This document shows positions 19,666-29,244 of a stretch of DNA of 64,000 nucleotides, in pieces; the stretch's first letter is position 1; each line of letters begins with the position of its first letter. The translations under genes and the position numbers were made by a program. The notes under the pieces are model-generated. The model was given only the letters and a program-made list of their open reading frames with translations, was not told the origin of the DNA and made no database searches. This stretch comes from Alphaproteobacteria bacterium (lineage in GTDB: Bacteria > Pseudomonadota > Alphaproteobacteria > SHVV01): positions 1 through 64,000 of the forward strand of contig VGEO01000005.1 of the NCBI GenBank assembly GCA_016869275.1, written 5' to 3'.

Positions 19666-20811
19666 TCAGTTCCACTTGCGGAGCAGGCCGTTGGCATCGA
19701 GCGTGACGAAGATCGGCTCGGCGCGGATCACGTCGCCGTCCTTCATCCACTTCACCTTGCCGCTCACGGTCTCGATCTCGCCGGCCTTGATGAAGGCGTC
19801 GCGGATCTCCTGACGGTTGTTCAGGTCTTTCACGCTGCGCAGCACTTGCGCCAAGATATTAACGGCGTCGTAAGTCGCGACCACGAAGGCGTCGGGCGCC
19901 TTGTCTTTCTGCCCAGTCACTTCGCGCCACAGCTTGATGTAGTTCTGCACGACCGGACGCTGGTCATCGGCGGCGTAGAGCGCGTAGCCGACGCTCCCTT
20001 CCGCCTTGCCCTGGCTGAGCTTGAAGTAGTCGACGCTGCCGATGATCGAGTCGAGCACGACCTGGGCGGTGACGCCGCGATCGCGGAGCTGCGCCAGGAA
20101 CGTGCCGGCATCGCCCGGCTGATGCGAGAGCCAGACCGCATCGGGGCTGGCTTGGCGATGGTTCGCGACTTGCGACGCAAAATTGATTTCCTTGTTCTTG
20201 AACGACTGGTCGGAAACGATCTTGACCTTCAGGTCGTCGAGCGTCTTCCTGACGATCCGGATGTTGGTCAGGGTCGCGTCGTCATCGAGCGTATGCGAGA
20301 TCGCCATGGTCGCGAACTTGAACTTGTCCTGCGATTTTTTGAGCAGGATCGGGATCACTTGCGCCGCGTCGGGCTGGTAGCGGAAGATCCAGCCGCCGAA
20401 ATCGGGCGGCCCCCACGCGCCGGCCGAGGTCGGGGCCAGGATCGGGAACGCGCAGCGCTTCAAGTCTTCGTAGACCGACATCACCGTCTTGGTAGCGCCG
20501 ATGCCGAAGATCATCGGGATCGCCTTGTCGTCGCAAATGCGCCGGTAGTCGGCCAAAAACTGGGCGGTGTCGGGGAAGCGCGTATCGATCTTGTAGAACT
20601 CGAGCGGCCGGCCGTTGATGCCGCCTTGCTCGTTGATGACTTTGAGCGCCGGCATCGCGCCTTCGTTCCAGCCGCGGTTGCCGAAGTCGACGAACGGGCC
20701 GCTGAACCCGGCCGCGTAGGGGAGCCGGATCGGCTCCTTGGACTGCGCCAGCGCTGGGCCGGCGGTAATGGCGACGGCGACGGCCGCCGCGACCACGAGT
20801 AGCTTCTTCAT
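19666..20811 (-). CDS. ABC transporter substrate-binding protein (branched-chain amino acid type, Peripla_BP_6)
   Basis: SKEPIRLPYAAGFSGPFVDFGNRGWNEGAMPALKVINEQGGINGRPLEFYKIDTRFPDTAQFLADYRR. Confidence 0.9.
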   Translation of the reverse strand: MKKLLVVAAAVAVAITAGPALAQSKEPIRLPYAAGFSGPFVDFGNRGWNEGAMPALKVINEQGGINGRPLEFYKIDTRFPDTAQFLADYRRICDDKAIPMIFGIGATKTVMSVYEDLKRCAFPILAPTSAGAWGPPDFGGWIFRYQPDAAQVIPILLKKSQDKFKFATMAISHTLDDDATLTNIRIVRKTLDDLKVKIVSDQSFKNKEINFASQVANHRQASPDAVWLSHQPGDAGTFLAQLRDRGVTAQVVLDSIIGSVDYFKLSQGKAEGSVGYALYAADDQRPVVQNYIKLWREVTGQKDKAPDAFVVATYDAVNILAQVLRSVKDLNNRQEIRDAFIKAGEIETVSGKVKWMKDGDVIRAEPIFVTLDANGLLRKWN

Positions 20812-20881
20812 CTAAGTACCTCCCCTCGATGGTTTTGGTCGGGCCCGATCGCGGCGTGCGACCCCACTCGACCGGTTTCGG

Positions 20882-22027
20882 TTAGTTCCACTTCTTCAGG
20901 ATGCCGTTCGGATCGAGTTGGACAAAGATCGGCTCGGAGCGCACGGCATCGCCGTCCTTAGGCCAGCTCACTTTCCCGCTGATGGTGTCGAGGTCGCGCA
21001 GCTTGGTGAACGCGTCGCGAATCTCCTGGCGGTTGTTGATGTCCTTTACCGAACGCAATACCTGACCCAGGATAATGACCGCGTCGTAGGTCGCGGTCAC
21101 GAACACGTCGGGCACTTTGTCCGACTGGTTGGTCATCTGCCGCCACTGCTTGATCCAGTTCTGCACCACCGGGCGCGGATCGTCGGCGGCGTAGAGCGCG
21201 TACCCAACGGCCCCGGCCGCTTTGCCCTGCGAGAGCTTCCAGAAGTCGACCGAGCCGATGATACCGTCGGTCATCGCCTGGACGTTGAGGCCACGCTCGC
21301 GGAGCTGCAGCAGGAAAGTTCCAGCGTCACCCGGCTGGTGCGACATCCAGACTGCGTCCGGGTTGCTCTGGCGGTGCGCCGCGACCTGCGAGGCGAAGTT
21401 GGTTTCCTTGTTCTTGAACGACTGGTCGGATGATACCTTGACCCCGATCTCGTCGAGCGTCTTGCGCACGATCCGGATGTTGGTGACGGTCGCGTCGTCG
21501 TCGTTGGTGTGCGAGAGCGCGACGTTCTTGAAGCCGAACTTGCCGTGCGCCTTCTTGACCAGGAGCGGCACCACCTGCGCCGCGTCAGGCTGGTAGCGGA
21601 AGATCCAGCCGCCGAAGTCAGGCGGACCCCAGGCGCCGGCCGAGCTCGGGTTCAGGATCGGCAGGCCGCAGCGCTTGAGGTCTTCATAGACCGCGATCGT
21701 CGCCTTGGTGGCGCCGATGCCGAAGATCATCGGCGTTCCCTTATCGTCGCAGACGCGGCGGAAATCGGCGAGGAACTGCGAGGTGTCGGGGAAGCGAGTA
21801 TCCATCTTGTAGAATTCGAGTGGCCGACCGTTGATGCCGCCCTGATCGTTGATGATCTTGAGCGCCGGCAGCGCGCCTTCTTTCCACATGCGCTCGCCGA
21901 AATCGACGAACGGGCCGCTGAAGGCCGAAGCGTAGGGGAGCCGGATCGGCTCCTTCGACTGGGCTGCGGCGTCGGCCGCGACCAGGAACGCGGCCGCGGC
22001 GACGGCGGCCGACAACGTGAGCTTCAT
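20882..22027 (-). CDS. ABC transporter substrate-binding protein, tandem paralog of 19666-20811
   Basis: Same length (381 aa), colinear similarity over the whole protein. Confidence 0.9.
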   Translation of the reverse strand: MKLTLSAAVAAAAFLVAADAAAQSKEPIRLPYASAFSGPFVDFGERMWKEGALPALKIINDQGGINGRPLEFYKMDTRFPDTSQFLADFRRVCDDKGTPMIFGIGATKATIAVYEDLKRCGLPILNPSSAGAWGPPDFGGWIFRYQPDAAQVVPLLVKKAHGKFGFKNVALSHTNDDDATVTNIRIVRKTLDEIGVKVSSDQSFKNKETNFASQVAAHRQSNPDAVWMSHQPGDAGTFLLQLRERGLNVQAMTDGIIGSVDFWKLSQGKAAGAVGYALYAADDPRPVVQNWIKQWRQMTNQSDKVPDVFVTATYDAVIILGQVLRSVKDINNRQEIRDAFTKLRDLDTISGKVSWPKDGDAVRSEPIFVQLDPNGILKKWN

Positions 22028-22049
22028 CGTGACGTCTCCCAGGTGACGT

Positions 22050-23144
22050 TTAGTTGAGGTAGAGCGCGGCGGCGTTGGTATGGACGATTTTCTCCTGATC
22101 CGACCGCGGTAGTTTGTTCAGGAGCTGCGCGACGTCGCTCTGGGCGTTCAACGCCATCGAGCGGACGTGCGGGAAATCGGAGCCCCACATCAAGCGATCG
22201 GCGCTCACCGCTTCCATGCCGTGCTCGCCGAACGGGTCGTCGACCCAGCCGAACCAGGCGTTGCGGCGGACATAGTCGGAGGGTTTGGCGAGTTCGAGCT
22301 TGGGCAGCGACACGCGGCTCGCGAACGCGGTCGCCAGCGAGTCGATGCGCCAGTTGAAGTGCGGCAACCACGAGAACTCGAACTCGCTGATGACGAGCTT
22401 GAGCTTGGGGTGGCGGTCGAGGACCTTGCCGAAGATGAAGTCGGCAGCGAGCGTGCCCTTGATCTCCTCGAAGGTATCGATCGCCATCCGCGGCGCTTCG
22501 CCGGCTTCGTCCTTGGACTGCGGGTGGAAGAAGTCGGGGACCCATCCGGTCAGCGTGTGCAGCGTGAGCGGCATGTCGATCTCGACGCAGCGGGCGAAGA
22601 ACGGATCCCAGATCGGATCGCGATAGGGTGGAATCCCCATCGGCGGGCGTACGTTGATGGTAACGCCCTTGAAGCCGTCCTTGGCCGAACGGTCGAGCTC
22701 CTTGATCGCCCACTGCGGATCGACGGTCGGGATCGAGGCGATGCCGATCAAGCGCTTCTTGTCGTGCGAGAAAAATTCGCGCATCCAGTCGTTGTAGACC
22801 TCGGCGCAAGCGGCGAGCGCGCGGTAGTGCTTGGACTGCATCACCACCAGCATGAAGGTCGGGTAAAGCACCTCGGCCGAGACTTTGGCTTCTTTTTGAA
22901 ATTTCAGCCGCGCCTCGGGTTCGAACCCGGCCGCCGAGAGGCCCTTGTCGCGGTGTTCCTTGTCGGCGTCGCCCAGGCGCACGATCTGCCGCCCGGTGTA
23001 ATAGAACCGGCCTTTTTCGCCGCGGAACTCGGCGACCGGGTGCGGGATCTCGTCGCCGTACTTGTTGCCGAGGGCGTTGATCCAAAGATCGTGCTTTTCG
23101 AGGATATGCGAATCGCCCGAAACGAGCGTGTACTCTGCCGCCAC
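22050..23144 (-). CDS. amidohydrolase family protein (Amidohydro_2)
   Basis: SGDSHILEKHDLWINALG...MWGSDFPHVRS...KIVHTNAAALYLN. Confidence 0.88.
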   Translation of the reverse strand: MAAEYTLVSGDSHILEKHDLWINALGNKYGDEIPHPVAEFRGEKGRFYYTGRQIVRLGDADKEHRDKGLSAAGFEPEARLKFQKEAKVSAEVLYPTFMLVVMQSKHYRALAACAEVYNDWMREFFSHDKKRLIGIASIPTVDPQWAIKELDRSAKDGFKGVTINVRPPMGIPPYRDPIWDPFFARCVEIDMPLTLHTLTGWVPDFFHPQSKDEAGEAPRMAIDTFEEIKGTLAADFIFGKVLDRHPKLKLVISEFEFSWLPHFNWRIDSLATAFASRVSLPKLELAKPSDYVRRNAWFGWVDDPFGEHGMEAVSADRLMWGSDFPHVRSMALNAQSDVAQLLNKLPRSDQEKIVHTNAAALYLN

Positions 23145-23318
23145 TTCAAACCCTCCCGATGGCTGTGCCGACGCGCTGGCCGGTCTTGTTCGTTATTCGA
23201 GGCGGGCCGAGGTTAGCATCGGCCCCGGCGGCGGTCCACAAAGCCGCCGGCCGCGGCCGTTGTCAGCGGCCTCGCCACGGCGCAAGATTCGGCGGTCCAC
23301 GACCGATAGGAGGGCTCG

Positions 23319-23855
23319 ATGTCCGTGACCGACCGTACCGGCGACGCCGGGTTTTTCGAGCGCCAGATGGCGACCTACGCGACCTATCACACCAACGCCC
23401 GCAATCGTCTCACCCACTTCATCGGCATTCCAGCCATCGTGTTCTCGATCATGCTGGTGCTGGCACCGGCGCGGATCGAGTTGGCCGGGGTTGCGCTGTC
23501 GTGGGGCATCGTGGTCACGGCGGCGGCGTTCGTGCTGTGGGTCGCGCTCGACCGGGCGATCGGACTCGCGATGGCGCTGTTCCTGGTGCCGGGCTTGGTC
23601 GTTGCCGAGGCCTGGATCGGGGCGCGGCCGGGCGATGCCTGGAGCGCGTTCGCGGTCTTTTTTGTCGGTGGCTGGGTGTTCCAGTTCTGGGGCCACGCCA
23701 TCGAGGGACGCCGGCCGGCCCTGGTCGACAACCTGTTTCAAGCCCTGATCGGGCCGATGTTCATCGCGGCCGAGCTCTTGTTTGCCGCCGGCCTCAAGCG
23801 CGACCTCAAGGATCGGGTCGCCGCCCTCGCGGCCGCCGCCCGGCCCGCCCGGTAA
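23319..23855 (+). CDS. Mpo1-like/DUF962 protein
   Basis: FFERQMATYATYHTNARNRLTHFIGIPAIVFSIMLVL... GWVFQFWGHAIEGRRPALVDNLFQALIGPMFIAAEL. Confidence 0.88.
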   Translation: MSVTDRTGDAGFFERQMATYATYHTNARNRLTHFIGIPAIVFSIMLVLAPARIELAGVALSWGIVVTAAAFVLWVALDRAIGLAMALFLVPGLVVAEAWIGARPGDAWSAFAVFFVGGWVFQFWGHAIEGRRPALVDNLFQALIGPMFIAAELLFAAGLKRDLKDRVAALAAAARPAR

Positions 23856-23885
23856 TAAAGTATTAGGCATAAAGCACTAATTATT

Positions 23886-24056
23886 CGGACGTTGCGAAAG
23901 AGGTGAGGGGCGCTCGAAAGCGGTGGACAACCGCGCCGCCTGCTCGTAAACGTCCGGATCATGCGCGTGAGCCGCGAACCCTTGGTCGTCGTCGTACGAC
24001 TCATTACCGGCCCGGTCTCTCTGGGAGACCGGGATCGGTCCGGACGTTCGTACGAC
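23886..24056 (+). promoter_or_regulatory. Structured leader with alternative pairings and a Val-rich leader ORF (candidate attenuator)
   Basis: CGGACGTT (23886-23893) and TCCGGACGTT (24039-24048) both pair with AACGTCCGGA (23949-23958); inner hairpin CCCGGTCTC/GAGACCGGG (24011-24019/24025-24033); leader ORF from 23961 reads MRVSREPLVVVVRLIT. Confidence 0.5.
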
Positions 24057-24078
24057 GCACCCTTGGAGCCTGCGGCCC

Positions 24079-24396
24079 ATGTTGAAGCACTCGACTAACC
24101 TAGCCACCACCCCCGACAAGACGACCGCCGAACCGGCGCCCGACGCGGCGCCCGGGCGTTACCGCTATTCGGTCAAGGCCTTCGCCCAGCCCTCGATCCT
24201 CTCCAAGGTGCTCGAAGTGTTCGCGATCCGGAGCCTGGTGCCGGTCCGGGTATCGAGCCGGATGAGCGAACTCGCGCCGGGCGAACTTCGAATCGAAGTC
24301 GAAGTCGGCGGTCTGGAGCCCGGCGCGGCGGAACACCTGCGCGCCCGGATCGAGCAGTTCCCCGACGTCCGCAGCGTCCGCCTGCTCGGGCTTTAA
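24079..24396 (+). CDS. small ACT-domain-like protein (IlvM-like)
   Basis: RYRYSVKAFAQPSILSKVLEVFAIRSLVPVRVSSRMSELAPGELRIEVEVGGLEPGAAEHLRARIEQFPDVRSVRLL: single ACT-like beta-alpha-beta module. Confidence 0.6.
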   Translation: MLKHSTNLATTPDKTTAEPAPDAAPGRYRYSVKAFAQPSILSKVLEVFAIRSLVPVRVSSRMSELAPGELRIEVEVGGLEPGAAEHLRARIEQFPDVRSVRLLGL

Positions 24397-24424
24397 CGCA
24401 CGCTTCTCGAACCCTTCCCGCTCG

Positions 24425-25780
24425 CTATTCCTCGGCGAGCGCCTTGACCCGCGCGACCACGCGCGCGTGGCGCGCGACACCTTGCCCGTTCGCCGGATCG
24501 GTGACGATGTCGGCGACGCCGTGGCCGATCCGCCACAGCGTCTGCTCGTCGTCGACGCCGTCGCGCTTCGGCACCCGGACGACCGTATCGGTGCAGTAGG
24601 TCGAAATAATCCGGCCGACCGAGCCGCGCACCGCCTTGGGTTCGCGCCCGGCCACGACCGCTTCCTGACCCTCGCGGATCAGGCGCCGCATCATCGCGAT
24701 TCCCTTGTCCGAGCCTTGCAGGTGCTCGAGCGCGTGGATCGCGATCGGGCGCTGCGAGACCTGGGCGTCGTAGTCGCCGGGGATGCGCTGGCGCTCGGCG
24801 TAGGGTCGCTCGCCGGTCTGGCCGATGAAGTCGACCGATTCCTTGCCGACCGCGCGTTTGTCGCCTTTGCCGGTCGGGTCCGTCTCGGGATTGAACAGGC
24901 GCCAACCGATCGCCAAGCAGCTCTCGTCGTCGATCGGCACGCACCAACGCAGCAGACTGCCGCGGGTGAAGTGCTTTTCGCGGTACCCGTCTTCCCACAC
25001 GAAGCCGGCGCGGAGGATGTTGGGCATGACGACGTCGTTCATCCTGACCCAAACCTTGTCGCCGACGCGGCGCGGCGTGATGTAGTACATGCCCAAGTCG
25101 GACTCGCGGAACTCGAGCAGCGGCAGATCGCCGAACGATTCCGAGAATTGGGCGCCGGCGATCCGCGTGTGCAAAAAGACGCCGTGGACCGGGTCCATGA
25201 TGTTCTCGAATACCTGGATCCAGTTGCAGGGCGTGGTGATGGCGTACGGGACCAGGTCCTGCGCCGGGTCGGCGGCGACGTCGTAGGTCGGGAACTCGGG
25301 CTTGGCGTCGGGCGGCCCCATGTAGACGAACACCAGCCCTTTTTCCTCGTGCACCGGATAGGCGCCGTGACAGATCCGGTCTTTGAGCGTGCTCGCGGGG
25401 TCGTTCGGTGTTTCCAAGACGGTGCCGTCGACGTCGAACAGCCAGCCGTGATAGCAGCACCGCAAGCCGCGCTCCTCGATGGCGCCGAACTCGAGCGAGG
25501 TGCCGCGGTGGCTGCAGTGCGGCTCGAGGCAGCCGACCCGTCCCGAGCGGTCGCGGAAGAGAACGACCTCCTCGCCCATCGCCGTGACCTTGACCGGGAG
25601 GTCCTTGAGCTCGGCCGAAAGCGCGATCGGCTGCCAGAACCGGCGCAGATACTCGCCGCCGGCCGTACCCGGCCCGGCCTCCGCCAGCGTGCGGTCGGGC
25701 GCCGGGGTGCGGCGTCGATAATATTGCCCGTAGGGCTGCTTCAGGCTGCGCGGGCGCGGCGCGCCGCTGGCATCGTTCAT
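24425..25780 (-). CDS. Rieske 2Fe-2S aromatic ring-hydroxylating oxygenase, alpha subunit
   Basis: CLEPHCSHRGTSLEFGAIEERGLRCCYHGWLFD; probable ATG at 25780 (MNDASGAPRPRSLKQPYGQYYRR). Confidence 0.9.
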   Translation of the reverse strand: MNDASGAPRPRSLKQPYGQYYRRRTPAPDRTLAEAGPGTAGGEYLRRFWQPIALSAELKDLPVKVTAMGEEVVLFRDRSGRVGCLEPHCSHRGTSLEFGAIEERGLRCCYHGWLFDVDGTVLETPNDPASTLKDRICHGAYPVHEEKGLVFVYMGPPDAKPEFPTYDVAADPAQDLVPYAITTPCNWIQVFENIMDPVHGVFLHTRIAGAQFSESFGDLPLLEFRESDLGMYYITPRRVGDKVWVRMNDVVMPNILRAGFVWEDGYREKHFTRGSLLRWCVPIDDESCLAIGWRLFNPETDPTGKGDKRAVGKESVDFIGQTGERPYAERQRIPGDYDAQVSQRPIAIHALEHLQGSDKGIAMMRRLIREGQEAVVAGREPKAVRGSVGRIISTYCTDTVVRVPKRDGVDDEQTLWRIGHGVADIVTDPANGQGVARHARVVARVKALAEE

Positions 25781-26033
25781 CGCGTCGTCTCCGTTGCGGC
25801 AGGCGGCTGCCGCACGCCGGCATTGTTCCCCAAACGACGACGGCTGGCTACCCAGGCGCCGGACGATGGCGCCGAAAAAAGGCGCCGGTCCCGCTCGGGC
25901 AGCGGTGGCCGGCGCGGTCATGCCTGCTCCTGGCGGGGGTTACGTCGTGGCAGGCTGAACGTCGATTGGGAGCGTCGCCCTGGCGTCTTTTTCGCCCTCT
26001 TCCTTGGCGGCGAGCGCCGCGGCGCGCCGTAGC

Positions 26034-27125
26034 TCAGCGCGCCTGCAGTCCGGCATCGACCGCGACCGACTTGACGAGGGCATGGATCGGGGTCCCGGCG
26101 GCCAATTCGAGCGCGACCGCCGACTTGCGGGTGATGCGGGCCCAGAGCAGGATGCCGACGTCGATCAGGACGTCGACCTGCGGACCCTCCGCCGGGGCGA
26201 TCGCGGTCACCTTCCCGCACAGCACGTTGAGGGTGCTGATCGCTGCGGGCTCGACTCGGGCGAGTGCGACATCGCGGGCGTGGATGCGGACGCGCAGGCG
26301 CGCGCCTTCGGGCAGGTCCAAGCGCGGTACCACGAGTTCGCCGCCGGCGAAGGCGAGGTGGGTGAGGGCGTAGGCCGGATCGTGCCGGGCGACCGTGACC
26401 GCGACGACTGCACCGGCCTCGGCGCCGCCGATATAGGGCGCGAGATCGGGGCGCAACATCGTCGCCTCGAGCGGGCCGGCGGCGACGACGGTGCCGCGCT
26501 CGAGCACGACCACGGTCGTCGCCAGGCGTACCAGCTCATCGACCGCGTGGGTGACGTAGATGATCGGTACGCCGGCGTCATGGCCGAGCTGCTCGATAAA
26601 GGGCAGGATCTCATCCCGCCGCGGCCGGTCGAGGCTCGCGAGCGGCTCGTCCATCAGCAGAAGTTCGGGGTTCGCGAGGAGGGCGCGGCCGATCGCCACC
26701 CGTTGACGCTCGCCGCCCGAGAGCCGATGCGGCCGACGGCCCAGCAGCGCCTCGATGCCCAATAGCGCGACCACCCGGTCGAAGCCGATCCGCCGCTCGG
26801 CCGGCGCCAGCCGCCGCCAGCCGTAGCGCAGGTTGTTGGCGACCGAGAGGTGGGGGAACAGGCGGCTATCCTGGAACACGTAGCCGATGCGGCGGCGCTC
26901 GGGTGCGAGGTCGATGCCGGCGTCGCGGTCGAACAAGACGCGGCCCCCGAGCGCGATGCGGCCGGCGCTAGGACGTACCAACCCGGCGAGCGCGTCCACC
27001 ACCATCGTCTTGCCGGCCCCGGAGCGACCGAACAGCACGGTGATCCCCTGCGCGGCTTCGAAGCCGACGTCGAGGACGAAGCCCGGAACCTCGTGGCGAA
27101 GGCGAACGCTGATCGCGGCCGGCAT
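26034..27125 (-). CDS. modC: molybdate ABC transporter ATP-binding protein
   Basis: FGRSGAGKTMVVDALAG, LSGGERQRVAIGRALLANPELLLMDEPLASLD, C-terminal TOBE-like domain; next to modB and modA. Confidence 0.93.
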   Translation of the reverse strand: MPAAISVRLRHEVPGFVLDVGFEAAQGITVLFGRSGAGKTMVVDALAGLVRPSAGRIALGGRVLFDRDAGIDLAPERRRIGYVFQDSRLFPHLSVANNLRYGWRRLAPAERRIGFDRVVALLGIEALLGRRPHRLSGGERQRVAIGRALLANPELLLMDEPLASLDRPRRDEILPFIEQLGHDAGVPIIYVTHAVDELVRLATTVVVLERGTVVAAGPLEATMLRPDLAPYIGGAEAGAVVAVTVARHDPAYALTHLAFAGGELVVPRLDLPEGARLRVRIHARDVALARVEPAAISTLNVLCGKVTAIAPAEGPQVDVLIDVGILLWARITRKSAVALELAAGTPIHALVKSVAVDAGLQAR

Positions 27126-27128
27126 CGG

Positions 27129-27825
27129 TCAGGTCCCGAGCCAGCGCGCGATCCGGCGCGACAGCCCTTCGGCGGCGAGCAGCGCGGCGACCGCGATCGC
27201 GAACGACAGCGCCATCAGCCGGACCGCCGCCTCTTCGTTATCGGGCGACTGCATAACGGCGTAAAGCGCGAGCGGGAGCGTGCGCGTCTCGCCGGGGATC
27301 GAGGCGGCAAAGGCGATGGTGGCGCCGAATTCGCCGAGCGCGCGCGCGAACGCGAGCACGATCCCGGCGAGCAGACCCGGCGCCGCCAGCGGGAGCGTGA
27401 CGCTCGCGAACGTATCGAGCGGGCCCGCGCCCAATGTGCGCGCCGCGACCTCGATCCGACGGTCGATCGCCTCGAACGATAGCCTAAGCGCCCGCACGAA
27501 CAGCGGGAACGCCATCACCGCGGCGGCGATCGCCGCGCCCTGCCAGGTGAAAGCGAGCGTGATGCCGAACGCGTCGTGGAGCGGCACGCCGATCAAGCCC
27601 TGTCGGCCGAACAGGAGCAGCAAGAGATACCCGACCGCGACCGGCGGCAGCACCAGCGGCAAGTGAACGATGCCATCGAGCAAGGCCTTGCCGGGGAAAT
27701 CGTGGCGCGCCAGCAACCAGCCGATCGCGACCGCGAACGGCAGGCTGCCCGCGACGCTCCAGGCCGCCACCTGGAGCGACAGGGTCAAGGCTTCGGACTC
27801 GAGCGGTGAAAGAATGATTGGGCCC
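27129..27825 (-). CDS. modB: molybdate ABC transporter permease (start codon uncertain)
   Basis: LTLSLQVAAWSVAGSLPFAVAIGWLLARHDFPGKALLDGIVHLPLVLPPVAVGYLLL...ARALGEFGATIAFAASIPGETRTLPLALY. Confidence 0.92.
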
Positions 27826-28596
27826 CTATGAACGCGGCGGCGGTGTGGTGAAGCCGTGGCGGGCGAATACGGCGAGCGCGGCGGGCGAGCGTAGGAACGC
27901 GTCGAACCGGCTGAGCATTGCCGACGAACGGCCGGCCACCAAGGCGAATGGGTAAACGATCGGCGGATGAGTGTCGGGCGGAAAGGCGCCGACGATGCGG
28001 ACCCGCGCTTCGCCGGCGGCGTCCGACGCATAGACGACGCCGAGTTGGGCTTCGCCGGCGACGACGAAGCCGAGCGCGCGGCGGACGTCTTCGGCGATCG
28101 CAAGACGGTCCGCGACCGCCGGCCAAGCCCCGAGCGCGGTCAACGCGTGGCGGGCGTAGAGGCCGGCCGGGACGTGGTCGGGATCGGCGAGCGCCAGCCG
28201 GCCCGGCCCAAGCGCGGCGCGGAGCGGCATCGCCGGCGCGATGGCGAGCGCGATTGGATGCGCCCGCGGCGCGACCAGCACCAGCCGGTTGCCGAGCAGG
28301 TCCGTGCGCGAGCCGGGCACGATGCGGCCGGTGCGCTCGAGCCGATCCATCCAGGCCGGGCTCGCCGACAGGAACGCATCGGCCGGGGCGCCGCGCTCGA
28401 TCTGGTGGGCGAGGGTCGAGCTCGCGCCGATACTGATACGCAGGCGGCCGGGCCCAGTAGCGGCGAACTGGGTCTCGATCTCGGCCAACGCCGGGCCGGT
28501 GCTGGCGGCGGCGAACAGCACGACCGTATCGGCTGCCGCCACGACCGGCACCGCCGCGAGCGCCGCGACCGCCAGCCCGATCCAGGCTCGGCTCAC
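27826..28596 (-). CDS. modA: molybdate ABC transporter substrate-binding protein
   Basis: Signal peptide then ADTVVLFAAASTGPALAEIETQFAATGPGRLRISIGASSTLAHQIERGAPADAFLSAS; GTG start at 28596. Confidence 0.92.
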   Translation of the reverse strand: MSRAWIGLAVAALAAVPVVAAADTVVLFAAASTGPALAEIETQFAATGPGRLRISIGASSTLAHQIERGAPADAFLSASPAWMDRLERTGRIVPGSRTDLLGNRLVLVAPRAHPIALAIAPAMPLRAALGPGRLALADPDHVPAGLYARHALTALGAWPAVADRLAIAEDVRRALGFVVAGEAQLGVVYASDAAGEARVRIVGAFPPDTHPPIVYPFALVAGRSSAMLSRFDAFLRSPAALAVFARHGFTTPPPRS

Positions 28597-28622
28597 TTTT
28601 TCCCTATTGGATAAGCAGTTAG

Positions 28623-28646
28623 CGTTAGTTACGGCCGAATATAACG
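28623..28646. promoter_or_regulatory. ModE/Mo-box-like operator upstream of modA
   Basis: Minus strand CGTTATATTCGGCCGTAACTAACG: CGTTA...TAACG half-sites, 24 bp, 26 bp upstream of the modA start. Confidence 0.55.
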
Positions 28647-28762
28647 GAGCGATGCCGGTGTCGTCCACCGGAACGCCGGCGATCCCCGTCTGGTGGCGCT
28701 AGGGGGTCGATTCTAAATGGGACGGTGGGCCGCCTCGGTCGGCAGGCCAAGGGAGACGCGGA

Positions 28763-29092
28763 ATGCGCCATGTCATACGCGACGCGAATCGGCAGATTCT
28801 CGCCGTTTACGCCGAGCCGCAGCCGGGGACCGAGCCGATCGCCCCGGACGACCCGGAAGTCGTCGCGTTCGCGACCGAGTCCGATTCGGAGGCGGCGCTG
28901 CGGGCGCTGCTGGCCAGCAGCGACGAGGACTTGATCCGCATCGTCGAGGACTTGATCAACGTCCTGATCGATCAAAACGTCATTCTGCTAACCGATTTTC
29001 CCGCCGGCGCCCAGCGCAAGCTGCTGCGCCGCCAGGGTGTGCGCCAAAAGCTGCAATCGATGGACGCCATCCATCCGCAGCGCGGACGTTAG
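28763..29092 (+). CDS. conserved small protein often annotated 'tryptophan synthase subunit beta-like'
   Basis: RHVIRDANRQILAVYAEPQPGTEPIAPDDPEVVAF...DLIRIVEDLINVLIDQNVILLTDFPAGAQRKLLRRQGVRQ. Confidence 0.75.
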   Translation: MRHVIRDANRQILAVYAEPQPGTEPIAPDDPEVVAFATESDSEAALRALLASSDEDLIRIVEDLINVLIDQNVILLTDFPAGAQRKLLRRQGVRQKLQSMDAIHPQRGR

Positions 29093-29244
29093 CGAGCGTC
29101 ATCGCGCTTGCGGCGCTTCGGCAAACAGCCAGTCCCGCGACCTCGGGCAGATCGGCGCTCGCTTCGAGTGTGACCAGATAATAGGCCGGAACCTGTGGAT
29201 GCCGCGCGTCGGATCGATGACGCGGGCGTAACTTCGTGGCTCGA

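Noticed and set aside
25860-25900. Hairpin ggcgccgaaaaaaggcgcc upstream of the Rieske gene as a riboswitch
   Set aside because: Only a 6-bp stem with no further conserved structure; not enough to support an RNA element
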